64,000 nt of DNA from the NCBI RefSeq assembly GCF_001468265.1, contig NZ_LNRZ01000012.1, positions 1-64,000 of the forward strand, read 5' to 3'. Numbering within the stretch: the stretch's first letter is position 1; every line of letters begins with the position of its first letter. Made by a program: the position numbers and the translations under genes. Source of the DNA: Sphingopyxis sp. H050. GTDB taxonomy: Bacteria; Pseudomonadota; Alphaproteobacteria; Sphingomonadales; Sphingomonadaceae. Of this stretch, positions 8,892-17,912 are shown in pieces. The notes under the pieces were generated by a model. The model was given only the letters and a program-made list of their open reading frames with translations. It was not told where the DNA came from and did no database searches.

Positions 8892-9803
8892 GTGGCCACG
8901 CTCGGTCTGAACCCGCAAGAGAAAGAAGCCGTCGAAGCGTTCCGCCGCGACGTCGTCGAGCCGTCGATGACGAAATTGGTGATTCTCGATTTCTGGGCCG
9001 AATGGTGCGGGCCGTGCAAGCAGCTCTCGCCGGTGCTGGAAAAGGTTGCCGACGATTATGCCGACAAGGGCGTCGTGCTCGCGAAGGTCGACGTCGACAC
9101 GAACCAGTTCATCGCGTCGCAATTCCAGGTGCAATCGATCCCGACCGTCTATGCGATTTTCCAGGGCCAGCCGGTCGCCAACCTGACCAATGCCCGCAGC
9201 GAAAGCCAGTTGAAGGCGATTCTCGACCAGCTGCTCGCGCAGCTGCCGGTCGAGAGCGAGGCGCGCGATCTGGCGGCCGAGATCGCGCCGCTGATCGAAA
9301 TGGGCGAAGGCGTGCTGGCCGAGGGCGACGCTGCGCGTGCGGCCGGTATCTTCAGCCAGATCATCGAGATGGCGCCCGGCAGCGCCGCGGCGCAGAGCGG
9401 GCTGATCCGGGCGCTGTTGCTCGCGGGCGATGTCGATGCAGCGCAGGCCGCACTCGACGCGGTGCCCGCGGATATCGCGGATGACGCCGCGATCGCGCAG
9501 GCGAAGAGCGCGCTCGCGCTGGCCGCCGATGCGCCCGACCTCAGCGAGCTTGCGGGCTTCGAAGCCGCCGTTGCCGCGAACCCCGACGATCATCAGGCGC
9601 GCTTCGATCTTGCCGCGGCGCAGATCGGCGCAGGGCAGCGCGATGCCGCGGCGGACAATCTGCTCCACATCGTCGCGGCCGACCGCGAATGGAACGACGG
9701 CGCGGCGCGCGCCAAGCTGTTGTCGCTGTTCGAAGCCGTCGGGCTTGAGGACCCGTGGGTCGCGGCGCAGCGTCGCCGCCTGTCGCTGATCCTGTTCGGC
9801 TGA
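8892..9803 (+). CDS. cnoX: CnoX/YbbN-type thioredoxin-TPR co-chaperone
   Basis: The 303-residue protein has an N-terminal thioredoxin fold with WAEWCGPCKQ at about residues 36-45 and the cis-proline motif QSIPTVYA. An alanine-rich C-terminal half shows tetratricopeptide-like repeats. This is the CnoX (YbbN) arrangement, which protects unfolded proteins under oxidative stress and hands them to chaperones. A GTG start at 8892 is preferred because AAGGAG lies 10 bases upstream; the in-frame TTG at 8883 would sit directly on that site. Its TGA overlaps the ATG of the following Lon-N gene, so the two are coupled. Confidence 0.88.
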   Translation: MATLGLNPQEKEAVEAFRRDVVEPSMTKLVILDFWAEWCGPCKQLSPVLEKVADDYADKGVVLAKVDVDTNQFIASQFQVQSIPTVYAIFQGQPVANLTNARSESQLKAILDQLLAQLPVESEARDLAAEIAPLIEMGEGVLAEGDAARAAGIFSQIIEMAPGSAAAQSGLIRALLLAGDVDAAQAALDAVPADIADDAAIAQAKSALALAADAPDLSELAGFEAAVAANPDDHQARFDLAAAQIGAGQRDAAADNLLHIVAADREWNDGAARAKLLSLFEAVGLEDPWVAAQRRRLSLILFG

Positions 9804-10453
9804 TGGGCGAAGCCGCGCCCCTGACGATTCAGCGGATCGCGATCTTTCCGCTGCCCGGTGCGGTGCTGTTTCCGGGGCTGCACCTGCCGCTGCATATCTT
9901 CGAGCCGCGCTACAAGGCGATGGTTCAGGAGGTGCTCGCACGCGACCGGCAGATCGGGATGATCCAGCCGCGCCAGCTTCCCGGCGAAGAATTTGTAGAG
10001 CCGCCCGCGCTCTATGACATCGGCTGCGTCGGCCGGATCGTCGATGTCGAGGCGCTCGACGAAGGGCGCTTCAACCTTGTCCTCGAGGGCGTCGCGCGCT
10101 TTCGCGTCCGCCGCGAACTCGACGTCACGACGCCCTTCCGGCAGGTGGAGGCCGAAATCGAGATCGAGGCCGAAGACGACGCGGTGCTGTCGAGCATCGA
10201 GCGCGCCAGCCTCGAGCGCGAAGCGAAGCGCTTTGCGGCGCGCCAGGGCTATGTCGTCGACTGGGATTCGGTCGGCCAGCTCGACGATGCGACGCTGGTC
10301 AATGGCATCGCGCAGGTCGCGCCCTTCGATGCCGCGGCGAAGCAGGCGCTGCTCGAGGCGACGCCGATCGACGCCCGCGCCGAGCTGGTCGTCCAGATGA
10401 TGCAATTCTTCGGCCGCTTTGACGGCGACGACGGGCGCGCGACGCTGCAATAG
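9803..10453 (+). CDS. Lon N-terminal (substrate-binding) domain protein
   Basis: A 216-residue protein consisting of the PUA-like N-terminal domain of Lon without ATPase or protease parts. The hallmark FPLPGAVLFPG...LHIFEPRYKAM lies at about residues 12-40, followed by GCVGRIVDV and FNLVLEGVARFRV. Such stand-alone proteins are widespread in alphaproteobacteria and are thought to act in protein quality control, but no reaction is established. The start at 9803 overlaps the stop of the thioredoxin gene (TGATG), which supports it over an earlier in-frame ATG at 9755. Confidence 0.88.
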   Translation: MGEAAPLTIQRIAIFPLPGAVLFPGLHLPLHIFEPRYKAMVQEVLARDRQIGMIQPRQLPGEEFVEPPALYDIGCVGRIVDVEALDEGRFNLVLEGVARFRVRRELDVTTPFRQVEAEIEIEAEDDAVLSSIERASLEREAKRFAARQGYVVDWDSVGQLDDATLVNGIAQVAPFDAAAKQALLEATPIDARAELVVQMMQFFGRFDGDDGRATLQ

Positions 10454-10466
10454 GAATTGGCAATCG

Positions 10467-11174
10467 TCAGTGCGGCTTGGCGCCGGCGATGCGCGCCATA
10501 TCGGCGAAGGCGCGGCGGACGATGTGCCGGTCGGCCTCGCCGAGCCGCTCGATCAACGCTTCGGTGTGCAATAGCTGGCGGCGGATCAGCGCGCCTTCGC
10601 CGCGAACTTTCGCCGCCACGCGATCGGGCGCCGCGGAGCCGCGCGGCGTCCGCAGCAGGACCGCCTGCCGGCGCGACGACCAGTCGGCGACAAGCCGATC
10701 GGCGACGAGGCTGGCGAGTTCGTCCGACGCCGCCTGCTCGGTCGCTTCCTCGGCCGCCGGATCGGTGAGCCATTCATCGACGCCCTCGTCGGCGAGGGCT
10801 TCGTAGGACAGGATCGCCTGTACCTGCCGACGTCCGGCACACCGCTGGTCGCCGTGCAGGCGGAGGCGGAGCGCCTGGAGCTCGGCGCGCAGCTGCCAGT
10901 TCACATAGGTGGTGAAGCGCGCCCGCGCCGGATCGTAGCGCTCGGCGGCGCGGTAGAGCGCGACCCAGCAGACCTGCTCGGCGTCCTCGGCGACGTCGGT
11001 CAGGCCATAGGCGCGGGTGAAATAGCGGATGCGCGGCGCGGCGAGCGACGCGAGACGCGCAAAGGTGCGATCGACCTTCGCGCGCGCCCGCGCGCCCGGC
11101 GCATTTTCGAGCGCGGTGCGCGCCTCGATCAATTCCAGTACGGCGGCTTCGAGAGCATCGGTTTTGGCTGACAT
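10467..11174 (-). CDS. Sigma-70-like factor with atypical C-terminus
   Basis: The 235-residue protein contains a sigma region 2-like segment at about residues 45-105: YGLTDVAEDAEQ, then ALYRAAERYDPARARFTTYV and NWQLRAELQALRLRL. This resembles the core-binding and -10-recognition helices of RpoH-like factors. The C-terminal half (about 150-235) is charged and helical but lacks an obvious region 4 helix-turn-helix. It may be a specialised or degenerate sigma factor. The gene stands alone, tail to tail with the Lon-N gene (13 bases between), with its promoter side facing the UbiH-type gene. Confidence 0.65.
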   Translation of the reverse strand: MSAKTDALEAAVLELIEARTALENAPGARARAKVDRTFARLASLAAPRIRYFTRAYGLTDVAEDAEQVCWVALYRAAERYDPARARFTTYVNWQLRAELQALRLRLHGDQRCAGRRQVQAILSYEALADEGVDEWLTDPAAEEATEQAASDELASLVADRLVADWSSRRQAVLLRTPRGSAAPDRVAAKVRGEGALIRRQLLHTEALIERLGEADRHIVRRAFADMARIAGAKPH

Positions 11175-11270
11175 GATCGTTCCCCATCACGGCGAGCCAC
11201 AGCGCCCGCACGCCAAGCGATAGGTCGGCGTTGGTTAGCGGCGCGATGTCCGCGGCCTAAGGGAAAATAC

Positions 11271-12500
11271 CTAGATTTCGGCGCCCGCGAGCAGGCGGGG
11301 CAGGTCGCCCGCCTCGCCGCGCGCCTCGTCCATGAAGAAGCGCTTGAGCATCGGCATGTGCTGCACCGCGCCAAGCCCCGCGCGGCGCACGGCCGAGGCG
11401 GTGCGCCCCGGGATGCCGAACAGGCGCGTGAGCCCGTCGGTCGCGAGGCTGACCATCAGGCTGTCGAGCCCGCGCCAGCGCTGGTAGCGCGCGAGCAATG
11501 CCGCATCGCCGAGGTCGAGCCCGAGACGCGCGCCCTCGACGAGGACTTCGGTAAGCGCCGCGACATCGCGCAGGCCGAGATTGAGCCCCTGCCCCGCGAT
11601 CGGATGAATGCCGTGCGCCGCGTCGCCGACGAGGACGATGCGGTCGGCGACGATCGTCGCGCTGTGGTGGAAGCCGAGCGGATAGGTCATCCGCGGCGCG
11701 ACGAGGTCCATCGATCCGAGCAGGTCGCCAGCGCGCTTTTCGAGTTCGGCGGTGAAGCCGCGGTCGCCAAGCTTTGCAAAGCCCGGCCCATCCTTCTCCG
11801 ACACCGTCCAGACGAATGCCGAGCGGTGACGGCCCTGGTCATCGTCGACAAGCGGCAGCAGCGCGAAGGGGCCCGATGGGAAGAAGATTTCGTGCGCGAC
11901 GCCGCCGTGCGGCTTCGAATGCGCGACCGCGCCGATCATCGCATGATGATGGTACGACCAGTTGGCGATGCTGAAGCCCGCCGCCTCGCGCGTCGGCGAG
12001 CGCCGCCCCTCGGCCACGATCAGCAAGGGCGCCGCGAGTTTCGTGCCGTCGCCGAGCGTCAGCGTGACGCCATGCGGCCCGATGTCGCGGTCCGCGACCT
12101 GCGACGGCATGAACAGCCGCACGAGCGGCGCCTCGCCCAGCGCCGCCGCGAGCGCAAGGCGAAGCTGGCGATTTTCGATCATCGTTCCGAGCGCGCGATC
12201 CTCGGGCGACGTCACGAAGTCGAGTTCGCCCGCCTTTCCCCCGTCGCTGACCTTGATCGCATGGATCGGGCAGCCGTGCCCGGCGAGGCGGTCGGCGAGG
12301 CCCAGCACCTCGAACATCTGCCACGTCGCGCTGGCGATCGCCGAAGCGCGGCCGTCGAAGTCCGGCGCGATCGTCGCGACCGGATCGGCGGGATCGACGA
12401 TCTGCGACGACAGACCGTGATGCGCGAGCGCCAGCGCGAGCGCCTGGCCGACGAGGCCGCCGCCCGAAATCAGGACATCGCTGCGCAACGTTTCGCTCAT
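11271..12500 (-). CDS. ubiH: UbiH/COQ6-family FAD-dependent hydroxylase
   Basis: This 409-residue flavoprotein monooxygenase is likely to hydroxylate the ring of ubiquinone precursors at the membrane face. Visible motifs are the dinucleotide fold ISGGGLVGQALALALA (about 11-26), the family motif DGRASAIA, and the second FAD motif VLVGDAAHGIHPIAGQGLNLG (about 300). The length is normal. UbiH, UbiF, UbiI and UbiL cannot be separated by eye, so the regiospecificity is uncertain. It is divergent from ftsK, with 126 bases between the starts. Confidence 0.85.
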   Translation of the reverse strand: MSETLRSDVLISGGGLVGQALALALAHHGLSSQIVDPADPVATIAPDFDGRASAIASATWQMFEVLGLADRLAGHGCPIHAIKVSDGGKAGELDFVTSPEDRALGTMIENRQLRLALAAALGEAPLVRLFMPSQVADRDIGPHGVTLTLGDGTKLAAPLLIVAEGRRSPTREAAGFSIANWSYHHHAMIGAVAHSKPHGGVAHEIFFPSGPFALLPLVDDDQGRHRSAFVWTVSEKDGPGFAKLGDRGFTAELEKRAGDLLGSMDLVAPRMTYPLGFHHSATIVADRIVLVGDAAHGIHPIAGQGLNLGLRDVAALTEVLVEGARLGLDLGDAALLARYQRWRGLDSLMVSLATDGLTRLFGIPGRTASAVRRAGLGAVQHMPMLKRFFMDEARGEAGDLPRLLAGAEI

Positions 12501-12626
12501 GCTGTCGCCCTAGCGCGCGGCGCGCCGGTTGGAAAGGCTGTGCGCAACGCGCGGGGCCGCGCTTGACGGCGAGTCCGGCGCATGCGCATATCGCCGTGGT
12601 TAATCACGAGGGACCCCAGAAGACCT

Positions 12627-14942
12627 ATGGCAAGCCGCAAGGCCATCACCGCAAAGGCCGATTGGCGCACCGTTTTCCGCCAGAGCATCGCCCGGTCGCT
12701 CGTGATCGCGGCGGCGGTCGTGCTCGCGGCGTTCACGCTGTTTCTGACGTTCGCGCTGCTGACCTATGACAGCACCGACGCGGCGCTCAACACCGCCGCG
12801 AACGGCAATGCCGCCAATTGGATGGGCAGCGCCGGGGCGTGGTTCGCCGACCTGGGCCTGTCGATCGGCGGGGCGCCGATCGCGCTGCTCCTGCCGCTGC
12901 TCGGCATTTTCGCGTGGCGGCTGTGGACGCGCGAGCCGCAACCCTATTGGGTGCGCCAGCTTGGCTATTCCTTTGCCGGCATCCTGTTCGTCGGGCTGGG
13001 CGCCGAACTTTGGGCGCCGGCCAGCGGCGCGACGATGCCCGCGGGCTGGGGCGGGATCATCGCGCTGGTCGTCGGCGGATCGATCACGCCGCTGTTCGAA
13101 CTGGCGGGCGATCCGGCGTCGGCGCTGATCCGCTTTGCAACGATCCTGTTGCTTATCGGGATCGGACTGTGGCTCGCTGTCCGCGCGCTGCGCCTCGAAA
13201 AGGGCTGGGCCTCGCGGCTGAGACTGCCCGCCGCCGAAAGCAGCAGCCGCGTCGTCGAACCGGCGCGCACCGCGCCAGCCGACGCCAAAGGTCCCAATTT
13301 GATGGAGCGCGTCATCCGCCCGCGCCCGCGCGCCGAGCCGAGCGACCGCGCGCCGCCCGAAATCGCCGAGCCGGTCCAGCGCTCGGCGCCGTCGAAGCCC
13401 CGGGCGAAGCCGCAGAGCGAGCTGTTCACCAACTACCAGCTGCCCTCGATCGACCTGCTCGCCCCCGCACCCGACCGTCCGGCGGGGCAGATCGACAAGG
13501 CGGCGCTCGAACGCAATGCGCGCCTGCTCGAATCGGTGCTCGAGGATTTCCAGGTCAAGGGCGTCGTCACTGCGGTGCGCCCCGGCCCCGTCGTCACCAT
13601 GTACGAGCTCGAACCCGCGCCGGGCACCAAGGCGAGCCGCGTTTCGAACCTGGCCGACGACATCGCGCGCAACATGTCGGCGCTGTCGGCGCGCATCGCG
13701 CCGATCCCCGGCCGCACCGTGATCGGCATCGAACTGCCCAATGCGCACCGCGAGGCGGTGGTGCTGCACGAGATCATCGGCAGCGCCCTGTTCCAGGACC
13801 AGACCGGGGCGCTGCCGATCATCCTCGGCAAGAATATCAGCGGCGATGCGATGATCGCCGACCTGGCCCCGATGCCGCACCTGCTGATCGCGGGTACGAC
13901 CGGGTCGGGTAAGTCGGTCGGCCTCAATGCGATGATCCTGTCGCTCCTCTATCGCCTCGGTCCCGACCAGGTGAAGATGATCATGATCGATCCCAAGATG
14001 CTGGAACTCAGCGTCTATGACGATATCCCTCACCTGCTGGCGCCCGTCGTGACCGAGCCCAAGAAAGCGATCCGGGCGCTCAAATGGGCGGTCGAGCAGA
14101 TGGAAGACCGCTACCGAATGATGTCGTCGCTGTCGGTGCGCAACCTTTCCTCGTACAATGACAAGGTGCGCGGCGCGCTCGCCAAGGGCAAGTCCTTGGG
14201 CCGCCGCGTCCAGACCGGATATGATCCCGACACCGGCCAGCCGGTCTATGAGGAAGAGACGCTCGATTACGCCCCGCTGCCACAGATCGTCGTCGTGGTC
14301 GACGAACTCGCCGACCTGATGATGACCGCGGGCAAGGAGGTCGAGTTCCTGATCCAGCGGCTCGCGCAAAAGGCGCGTGCCGCGGGCATCCACCTGATCC
14401 TTGCGACGCAGCGCCCGTCGGTCGACGTCATCACCGGCGTTATCAAGGCGAATTTGCCGACGCGCATCAGCTTCAACGTCACCTCGAAGATCGACAGCCG
14501 CACCATTTTGGGCGAGGCCGGCGCCGAGCAGCTGCTGGGCAAGGGCGACATGTTGTACGTGCCGGGCGGCAAGCAGATCACCCGCATCCACGGGCCGTTC
14601 GTCTCCGACGACGAGGTCCGCGCGGTCGCCGATCACTGGAAGGGTCAGGGCCGCCCCGATTATATCGAGAGCGTGACCGAAGACCCCGAGGACGGCGGCT
14701 TCGCGATGGAGGGCGCGCCCGCGGGCGGCGACAGCGCCGAGGATCGCATGTACGCCAAGGCCTGCCAGATCGTCGTCGAAAGCCAGAAGGCGTCGACCAG
14801 CTGGCTCCAGCGCCAGCTGCGCATCGGCTACAACAGCGCCGCGCGCCTGATCGAGCGGATGGAAGAGGAAGGGCTCGTCAGCCCGCCGAACCATGTCGGC
14901 CGCCGCGACGTGTTGACCGACCAATATGGCCAGCAGCGGTGA
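12627..14942 (+). CDS. ftsK: FtsK/SpoIIIE DNA translocase
   Basis: The 771-residue translocase moves chromosome termini through the division septum. About five hydrophobic segments (residues 20-190) are followed by a short, basic, Pro/Arg-rich linker (to about 270). Then come the motor alpha/beta domains with Walker A AGTTGSGKSVGLN (about 425) and Walker B VVVVDELADLMM (about 555), and the C-terminal gamma winged helix with STSWLQRQLRIGYNSAARLI. The linker is short compared with E. coli FtsK, as is common in alphaproteobacteria. The ATG at 12627 (MASRKA) is preferred over an upstream in-frame ATG because the extra 15 residues do not look coding. Confidence 0.95.
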   Translation: MASRKAITAKADWRTVFRQSIARSLVIAAAVVLAAFTLFLTFALLTYDSTDAALNTAANGNAANWMGSAGAWFADLGLSIGGAPIALLLPLLGIFAWRLWTREPQPYWVRQLGYSFAGILFVGLGAELWAPASGATMPAGWGGIIALVVGGSITPLFELAGDPASALIRFATILLLIGIGLWLAVRALRLEKGWASRLRLPAAESSSRVVEPARTAPADAKGPNLMERVIRPRPRAEPSDRAPPEIAEPVQRSAPSKPRAKPQSELFTNYQLPSIDLLAPAPDRPAGQIDKAALERNARLLESVLEDFQVKGVVTAVRPGPVVTMYELEPAPGTKASRVSNLADDIARNMSALSARIAPIPGRTVIGIELPNAHREAVVLHEIIGSALFQDQTGALPIILGKNISGDAMIADLAPMPHLLIAGTTGSGKSVGLNAMILSLLYRLGPDQVKMIMIDPKMLELSVYDDIPHLLAPVVTEPKKAIRALKWAVEQMEDRYRMMSSLSVRNLSSYNDKVRGALAKGKSLGRRVQTGYDPDTGQPVYEEETLDYAPLPQIVVVVDELADLMMTAGKEVEFLIQRLAQKARAAGIHLILATQRPSVDVITGVIKANLPTRISFNVTSKIDSRTILGEAGAEQLLGKGDMLYVPGGKQITRIHGPFVSDDEVRAVADHWKGQGRPDYIESVTEDPEDGGFAMEGAPAGGDSAEDRMYAKACQIVVESQKASTSWLQRQLRIGYNSAARLIERMEEEGLVSPPNHVGRRDVLTDQYGQQR

Positions 14943-15052
14943 CGGAACCCCTGACCGTGTTCGCGACTTGAACAGCGTCTAACGGCCGGGTTCAGCGCGG
15001 GTTCAATGCCTGCCTGCCACGACCGAGGCCGACAAATCAGAGTGAGACCCCG

Positions 15053-15697
15053 ATGATCAAGACCAAGCTGACCCGCCTTGCCGCTTTCACGTTCGTTCCG
15101 GCCCTCGCCGCGGGCCTGGCGATCGGCGTCCCCGCCGTCGCGCAGTCGGCGAGCGCGCTGGCGTCGGTGCAATCGCACCTCAAGGCGACGAGCTCGATGA
15201 CCGCCGACTTCGTCCAGACCGATCGCAACGGCCAGCGCCTGTCGGGCAAGCTGACGCTGAAGCGCCCAGGCAAGATCCGCTTCCAGTATCAGAAGGACGT
15301 CCCGCTGCTGATCGTCGGCGACGGCAGCCGCCTGACGATGATCGACTATCAGGTGAAGCAGGTGCAGAGCTGGCCGGTGAAGAATTCGCCGCTCGGCGCG
15401 CTGCTCGATCCCGATCGCGACCTCAGCAAATATGCGAAGGTGCTGCCGACCGGCAGCAACGACGTGCTGAGCGTCGAGGTGAAGGATCCGAAGCGCCCCG
15501 AATATGGCACGATCACGATGGTGTTCATCCGCGACGGGTCGGCGCCGGCCGGGCTGCGTCTGCGCGGCTGGGTCGCGCTCGATTCGCAGAACAACCGCAC
15601 GCGCATCGACCTCAGCAACCAGAAGTTCAATGTCGCGGTCGCCGATTCGGCGTTCAAATGGACCGATCCGCGTCCGAACCGTCGCGGCCGCGGATAG
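15053..15697 (+). CDS. lolA: LolA-type outer-membrane lipoprotein carrier
   Basis: This 214-residue periplasmic protein has a clear signal peptide (cleavage likely after the AVAQS region, about residue 30). The LolA fold is marked by SSMTADFVQTDRNGQRLSGK, KRPGKIRFQY and the late IDLSNQKFN strand. It would ferry lipoproteins from LolCDE to the outer membrane. It follows ftsK by about 110 bases on the same strand, a gene order common in alphaproteobacteria. Confidence 0.88.
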   Translation: MIKTKLTRLAAFTFVPALAAGLAIGVPAVAQSASALASVQSHLKATSSMTADFVQTDRNGQRLSGKLTLKRPGKIRFQYQKDVPLLIVGDGSRLTMIDYQVKQVQSWPVKNSPLGALLDPDRDLSKYAKVLPTGSNDVLSVEVKDPKRPEYGTITMVFIRDGSAPAGLRLRGWVALDSQNNRTRIDLSNQKFNVAVADSAFKWTDPRPNRRGRG

Positions 15698-15734
15698 CGA
15701 CCTGAACGAAATCGACGCGAGCGCGCAAACTTTT

Positions 15735-15755
15735 CGCGGCTGCCGCGCTCTTTTT
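15735..15755 (+). terminator. Weak intrinsic terminator after lolA
   Basis: A small stem CGCGG/CCGCG with a three-base loop (15735-15747) is followed by CTCTTTTT, 38 bases after the lolA stop. The stem is only 5 pairs but G+C-rich with a T run. Confidence 0.4.
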
Positions 15756-15845
15756 CCGGATCAACCGTCGTCCAGCATCGACGAACTGCATTTTCGCCGC
15801 GAAGCCGCCATTTTCCGTTCAGCTTGGCGACAGGGAAAAGCGTCT

Positions 15846-15995
15846 ATTCCGGTTCTCGAAGACGCCAACACGGCCTCCGGTTTCTGGGTTTCCCCCTGTT
15901 GCCCCATCCGGATCGCCCGGTGTCTTCATTCAAGAGCGTGACGAACGCTGACCTTGAACCCCCGTTCCACCGCCCCTGGAACGGGGGTTTATGTT
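15846..15995 (+). ncRNA. Candidate structured small RNA between lolA and xth
   Basis: The segment can fold into a rod: GAAGACGCC (15858-15866) pairs with GGTGTCTTC (15919-15927). Inside it, TCCGG (15876-15880) pairs with CCGGA (15908-15912), and TGGG (15885-15888) with CCCA (15903-15906). A perfect 13-base terminator stem follows at 15957-15989. A competing helix GGCGACAGGG (15826-15835) with CCCCTGTTGCC (15893-15903) is also possible. No protein frame explains the segment. The family is not recognised; a 6S-like RNA is one possibility, while the SRP RNA tetraloop motif was not found. Confidence 0.4.
15957..15989 (+). terminator. Strong intrinsic terminator upstream of xth
   Basis: AACCCCCGTTCCA (15957-15969) and TGGAACGGGGGTT (15977-15989) form a perfect 13-pair stem with a 7-base loop, followed by TATGTTTTT. 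It lies far from lolA (260 bases), so it more likely ends a separate transcript such as the candidate small RNA. Confidence 0.8.
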
Positions 15996-16045
15996 TTTGG
16001 CGGTGCGCCGTTGCGCACCCTAGCGTGCGCCGATAGAGCCTTGGC

Positions 16046-16840
16046 ATGAGCACCATCAGCATCGCCTCGTGGAACATCAACAGCGTCCGCGCGCGGATCG
16101 GCATCGTCGAGCGTTTCCTGCGCGAAGAGGCGCCCGACGTGCTCTGCCTCCAGGAGATCAAGGTCGAATGCGGCCTGTTCCCCAAGGCCATGTTCGAACA
16201 GCTTGGCTATACGCACATCGTCACCCACGGCCAGCGCATGCATCACGGCGTCGCGACGATCAGCCGCATCCCGCTGGCCGATGTCCGCAAATATGACTGG
16301 CAGGCGAACGGCGAGGCGCGCCATATCGGCGTGACGCTGCCCTCGGGCGTGCGGCTCGACAATGTCTATATTCCCGCCGGCGGCGACATTCCGGACCGCG
16401 AGATCAACCCCAAATTCGGGCAGAAGCTCGATTTCTTCGGCCGCATGACCGAATGGTCCGCGGCGCTCGTCGACACGCCGACCATCCTGACCGGCGACTT
16501 CAACGTCGCGCCGCTGGAAAGCGACGTCTGGAACCACAAGGCGCTGCTCGACGTCGTCAGCCACACGCCGATCGAGGTCGAGACGCTGGCGCGGCTGCAG
16601 GCGGCGTCGAACTGGGTCGACCTCGGCCGCCATTTCATCGAGGCGCCCGCGCCGCTCTTCACCTGGTGGAGCTACCGCGCGAAGGATTGGGAAGCGTCGA
16701 ACCGCGGCCGCCGCCTCGACCATATGTGGGTGACGCCGGACCTGATGCCGAAAGCGGTCGCGCACCGCATCGTCCAGCCCGCGCGCAGCTGGGAGCGGCC
16801 GTCCGACCATATTCCGATCGTAACGGAGTTCGCCTTTTGA
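16046..16840 (+). CDS. xth: Exodeoxyribonuclease III (AP endonuclease)
   Basis: The 264-residue enzyme repairs abasic and 3'-blocked DNA. The exonuclease-endonuclease-phosphatase fold shows WNINSVRAR (9-17), LCLQEIKVE (about 34-42), the catalytic GDFNVAP (about 151), RRLDHMWVT (about 227) and the terminal SDHIPIV. The length is standard. Its TGA overlaps the likely TTG start of ribA, so the two genes are probably cotranslated. Confidence 0.94.
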   Translation: MSTISIASWNINSVRARIGIVERFLREEAPDVLCLQEIKVECGLFPKAMFEQLGYTHIVTHGQRMHHGVATISRIPLADVRKYDWQANGEARHIGVTLPSGVRLDNVYIPAGGDIPDREINPKFGQKLDFFGRMTEWSAALVDTPTILTGDFNVAPLESDVWNHKALLDVVSHTPIEVETLARLQAASNWVDLGRHFIEAPAPLFTWWSYRAKDWEASNRGRRLDHMWVTPDLMPKAVAHRIVQPARSWERPSDHIPIVTEFAF

Positions 16841-17904
16841 GCGACGCCGCCGACCCTGGCGGCGCCCGCCGGGCCGCGCGCGCGATCGATGCGCTGCGCC
16901 GCGGCTGGCCGTTCCGCGTGACCGGGGCCGATGGCGCGCTCGACCTGCTCGCGGTCGAAAGCGCGCGCGACGCGGCGCTCGCCGACTTCGGCAGCCACGA
17001 TGTCCTGCTCTCGGGCGAACGCGCGGTGACGCTGAAGCTGACCAATCAGCGGGTCGCGGCGACGCCGGGGCCGGTACGGCTGGCGAGCGCCGGCGGCACG
17101 GTCGCCGCGGCGCTGGCGATCGCCGATCCGGCGCTCGACCTCGCCCATCCGCTGAAAGGGCCATTCCGCACCGTCGCGACCGGCGGCGAGGCGGCCGCCG
17201 CAACCGCGATGACAATGGCGCGCCACGCCGGGCTGCTGCCCGCCTTTTTCGTGCGGGATGCTGTCGGCGAGGCCGAGACCGAATGCAGTGTTGAGGACGC
17301 CGCCGCGCTGCTCGACCCCGGCCGGCTTGAAATCGCCGCGCACGCGCGCCTGCCCGTCGAGGCGAGCGAGAGCGCCGAAATCGTCGCGTTCCGTTCGCCC
17401 GAAGAGGCATCGGACCATGTCGCGCTCGTCATCGGCAAGCGCGACGGCAACCCGCCGGTCGTGCGCCTGCACAGCGAATGCCTGACCGGCGATGTGCTCG
17501 GCAGCCTGAAATGCGATTGCGGACCGCAGCTCCACGCCGCGCTGCACGCGATGGCCGATGCACCCTGGGGCGTGCTGCTGTACCTGCGTCAGGAAGGACG
17601 CGGGATCGGTCTCGTCAACAAGCTGCGCGCCTATGCGCTGCAGGATCAGGGCTATGACACGGTCGACGCCAACCTGCGGCTCGGCTTTCCGGTCGAGGCG
17701 CGCGACTTCGCGATTGCGGGGCGGATGCTCGAATTGCTCAACATTCCGCGCATCCGGTTGATGACGAACAATCCCGAAAAGGTCGCGCGGCTGGAGAAGG
17801 AAGGCGTCGAGGTCGTCGAGCGGATCCCGCTCGCGCTGCCGACGAACAAATATAACGAGCAATATCTCGCGACGAAGCGGGACAGGACGGGGCATCAATT
17901 GTAA
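16837..17904 (+). CDS. ribA: GTP cyclohydrolase II with degenerate DHBP-synthase-like N-domain
   Basis: The C-terminal domain (from about residue 190) is GTP cyclohydrolase II, first step of riboflavin synthesis: HSECLTGDVLGSLKCDCGPQ gives the zinc cysteines, then LRQEGRGIGLVNKLRAYALQ and YDTVDANLRLGF. About 190 residues precede it and align by eye with RibB (for example EAAAATAMTMARHAGLLPA against the RibB GHTEAAVDLARLAGL region) but seem to lack its active-site residues. Translation from TTG at 16837 gives 355 residues and overlaps the xth stop (TTGA); this start is inferred. Convergent with the LytTR regulator. Confidence 0.88.
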   Translation: MSDAADPGGARRAARAIDALRRGWPFRVTGADGALDLLAVESARDAALADFGSHDVLLSGERAVTLKLTNQRVAATPGPVRLASAGGTVAAALAIADPALDLAHPLKGPFRTVATGGEAAAATAMTMARHAGLLPAFFVRDAVGEAETECSVEDAAALLDPGRLEIAAHARLPVEASESAEIVAFRSPEEASDHVALVIGKRDGNPPVVRLHSECLTGDVLGSLKCDCGPQLHAALHAMADAPWGVLLYLRQEGRGIGLVNKLRAYALQDQGYDTVDANLRLGFPVEARDFAIAGRMLELLNIPRIRLMTNNPEKVARLEKEGVEVVERIPLALPTNKYNEQYLATKRDRTGHQL

Positions 17905-17912
17905 CAGCCGCC

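Noticed and set aside
12600..14924. A 774-codon minus-strand open frame
   Set aside because: It is a shadow of ftsK; its translation is low-complexity and charged.
15846..15995. Assignment of the small-RNA candidate to SRP RNA or tmRNA
   Set aside because: The SRP GGAA tetraloop region and the tmRNA tRNA-like ends were not found; only a generic structured RNA can be supported.
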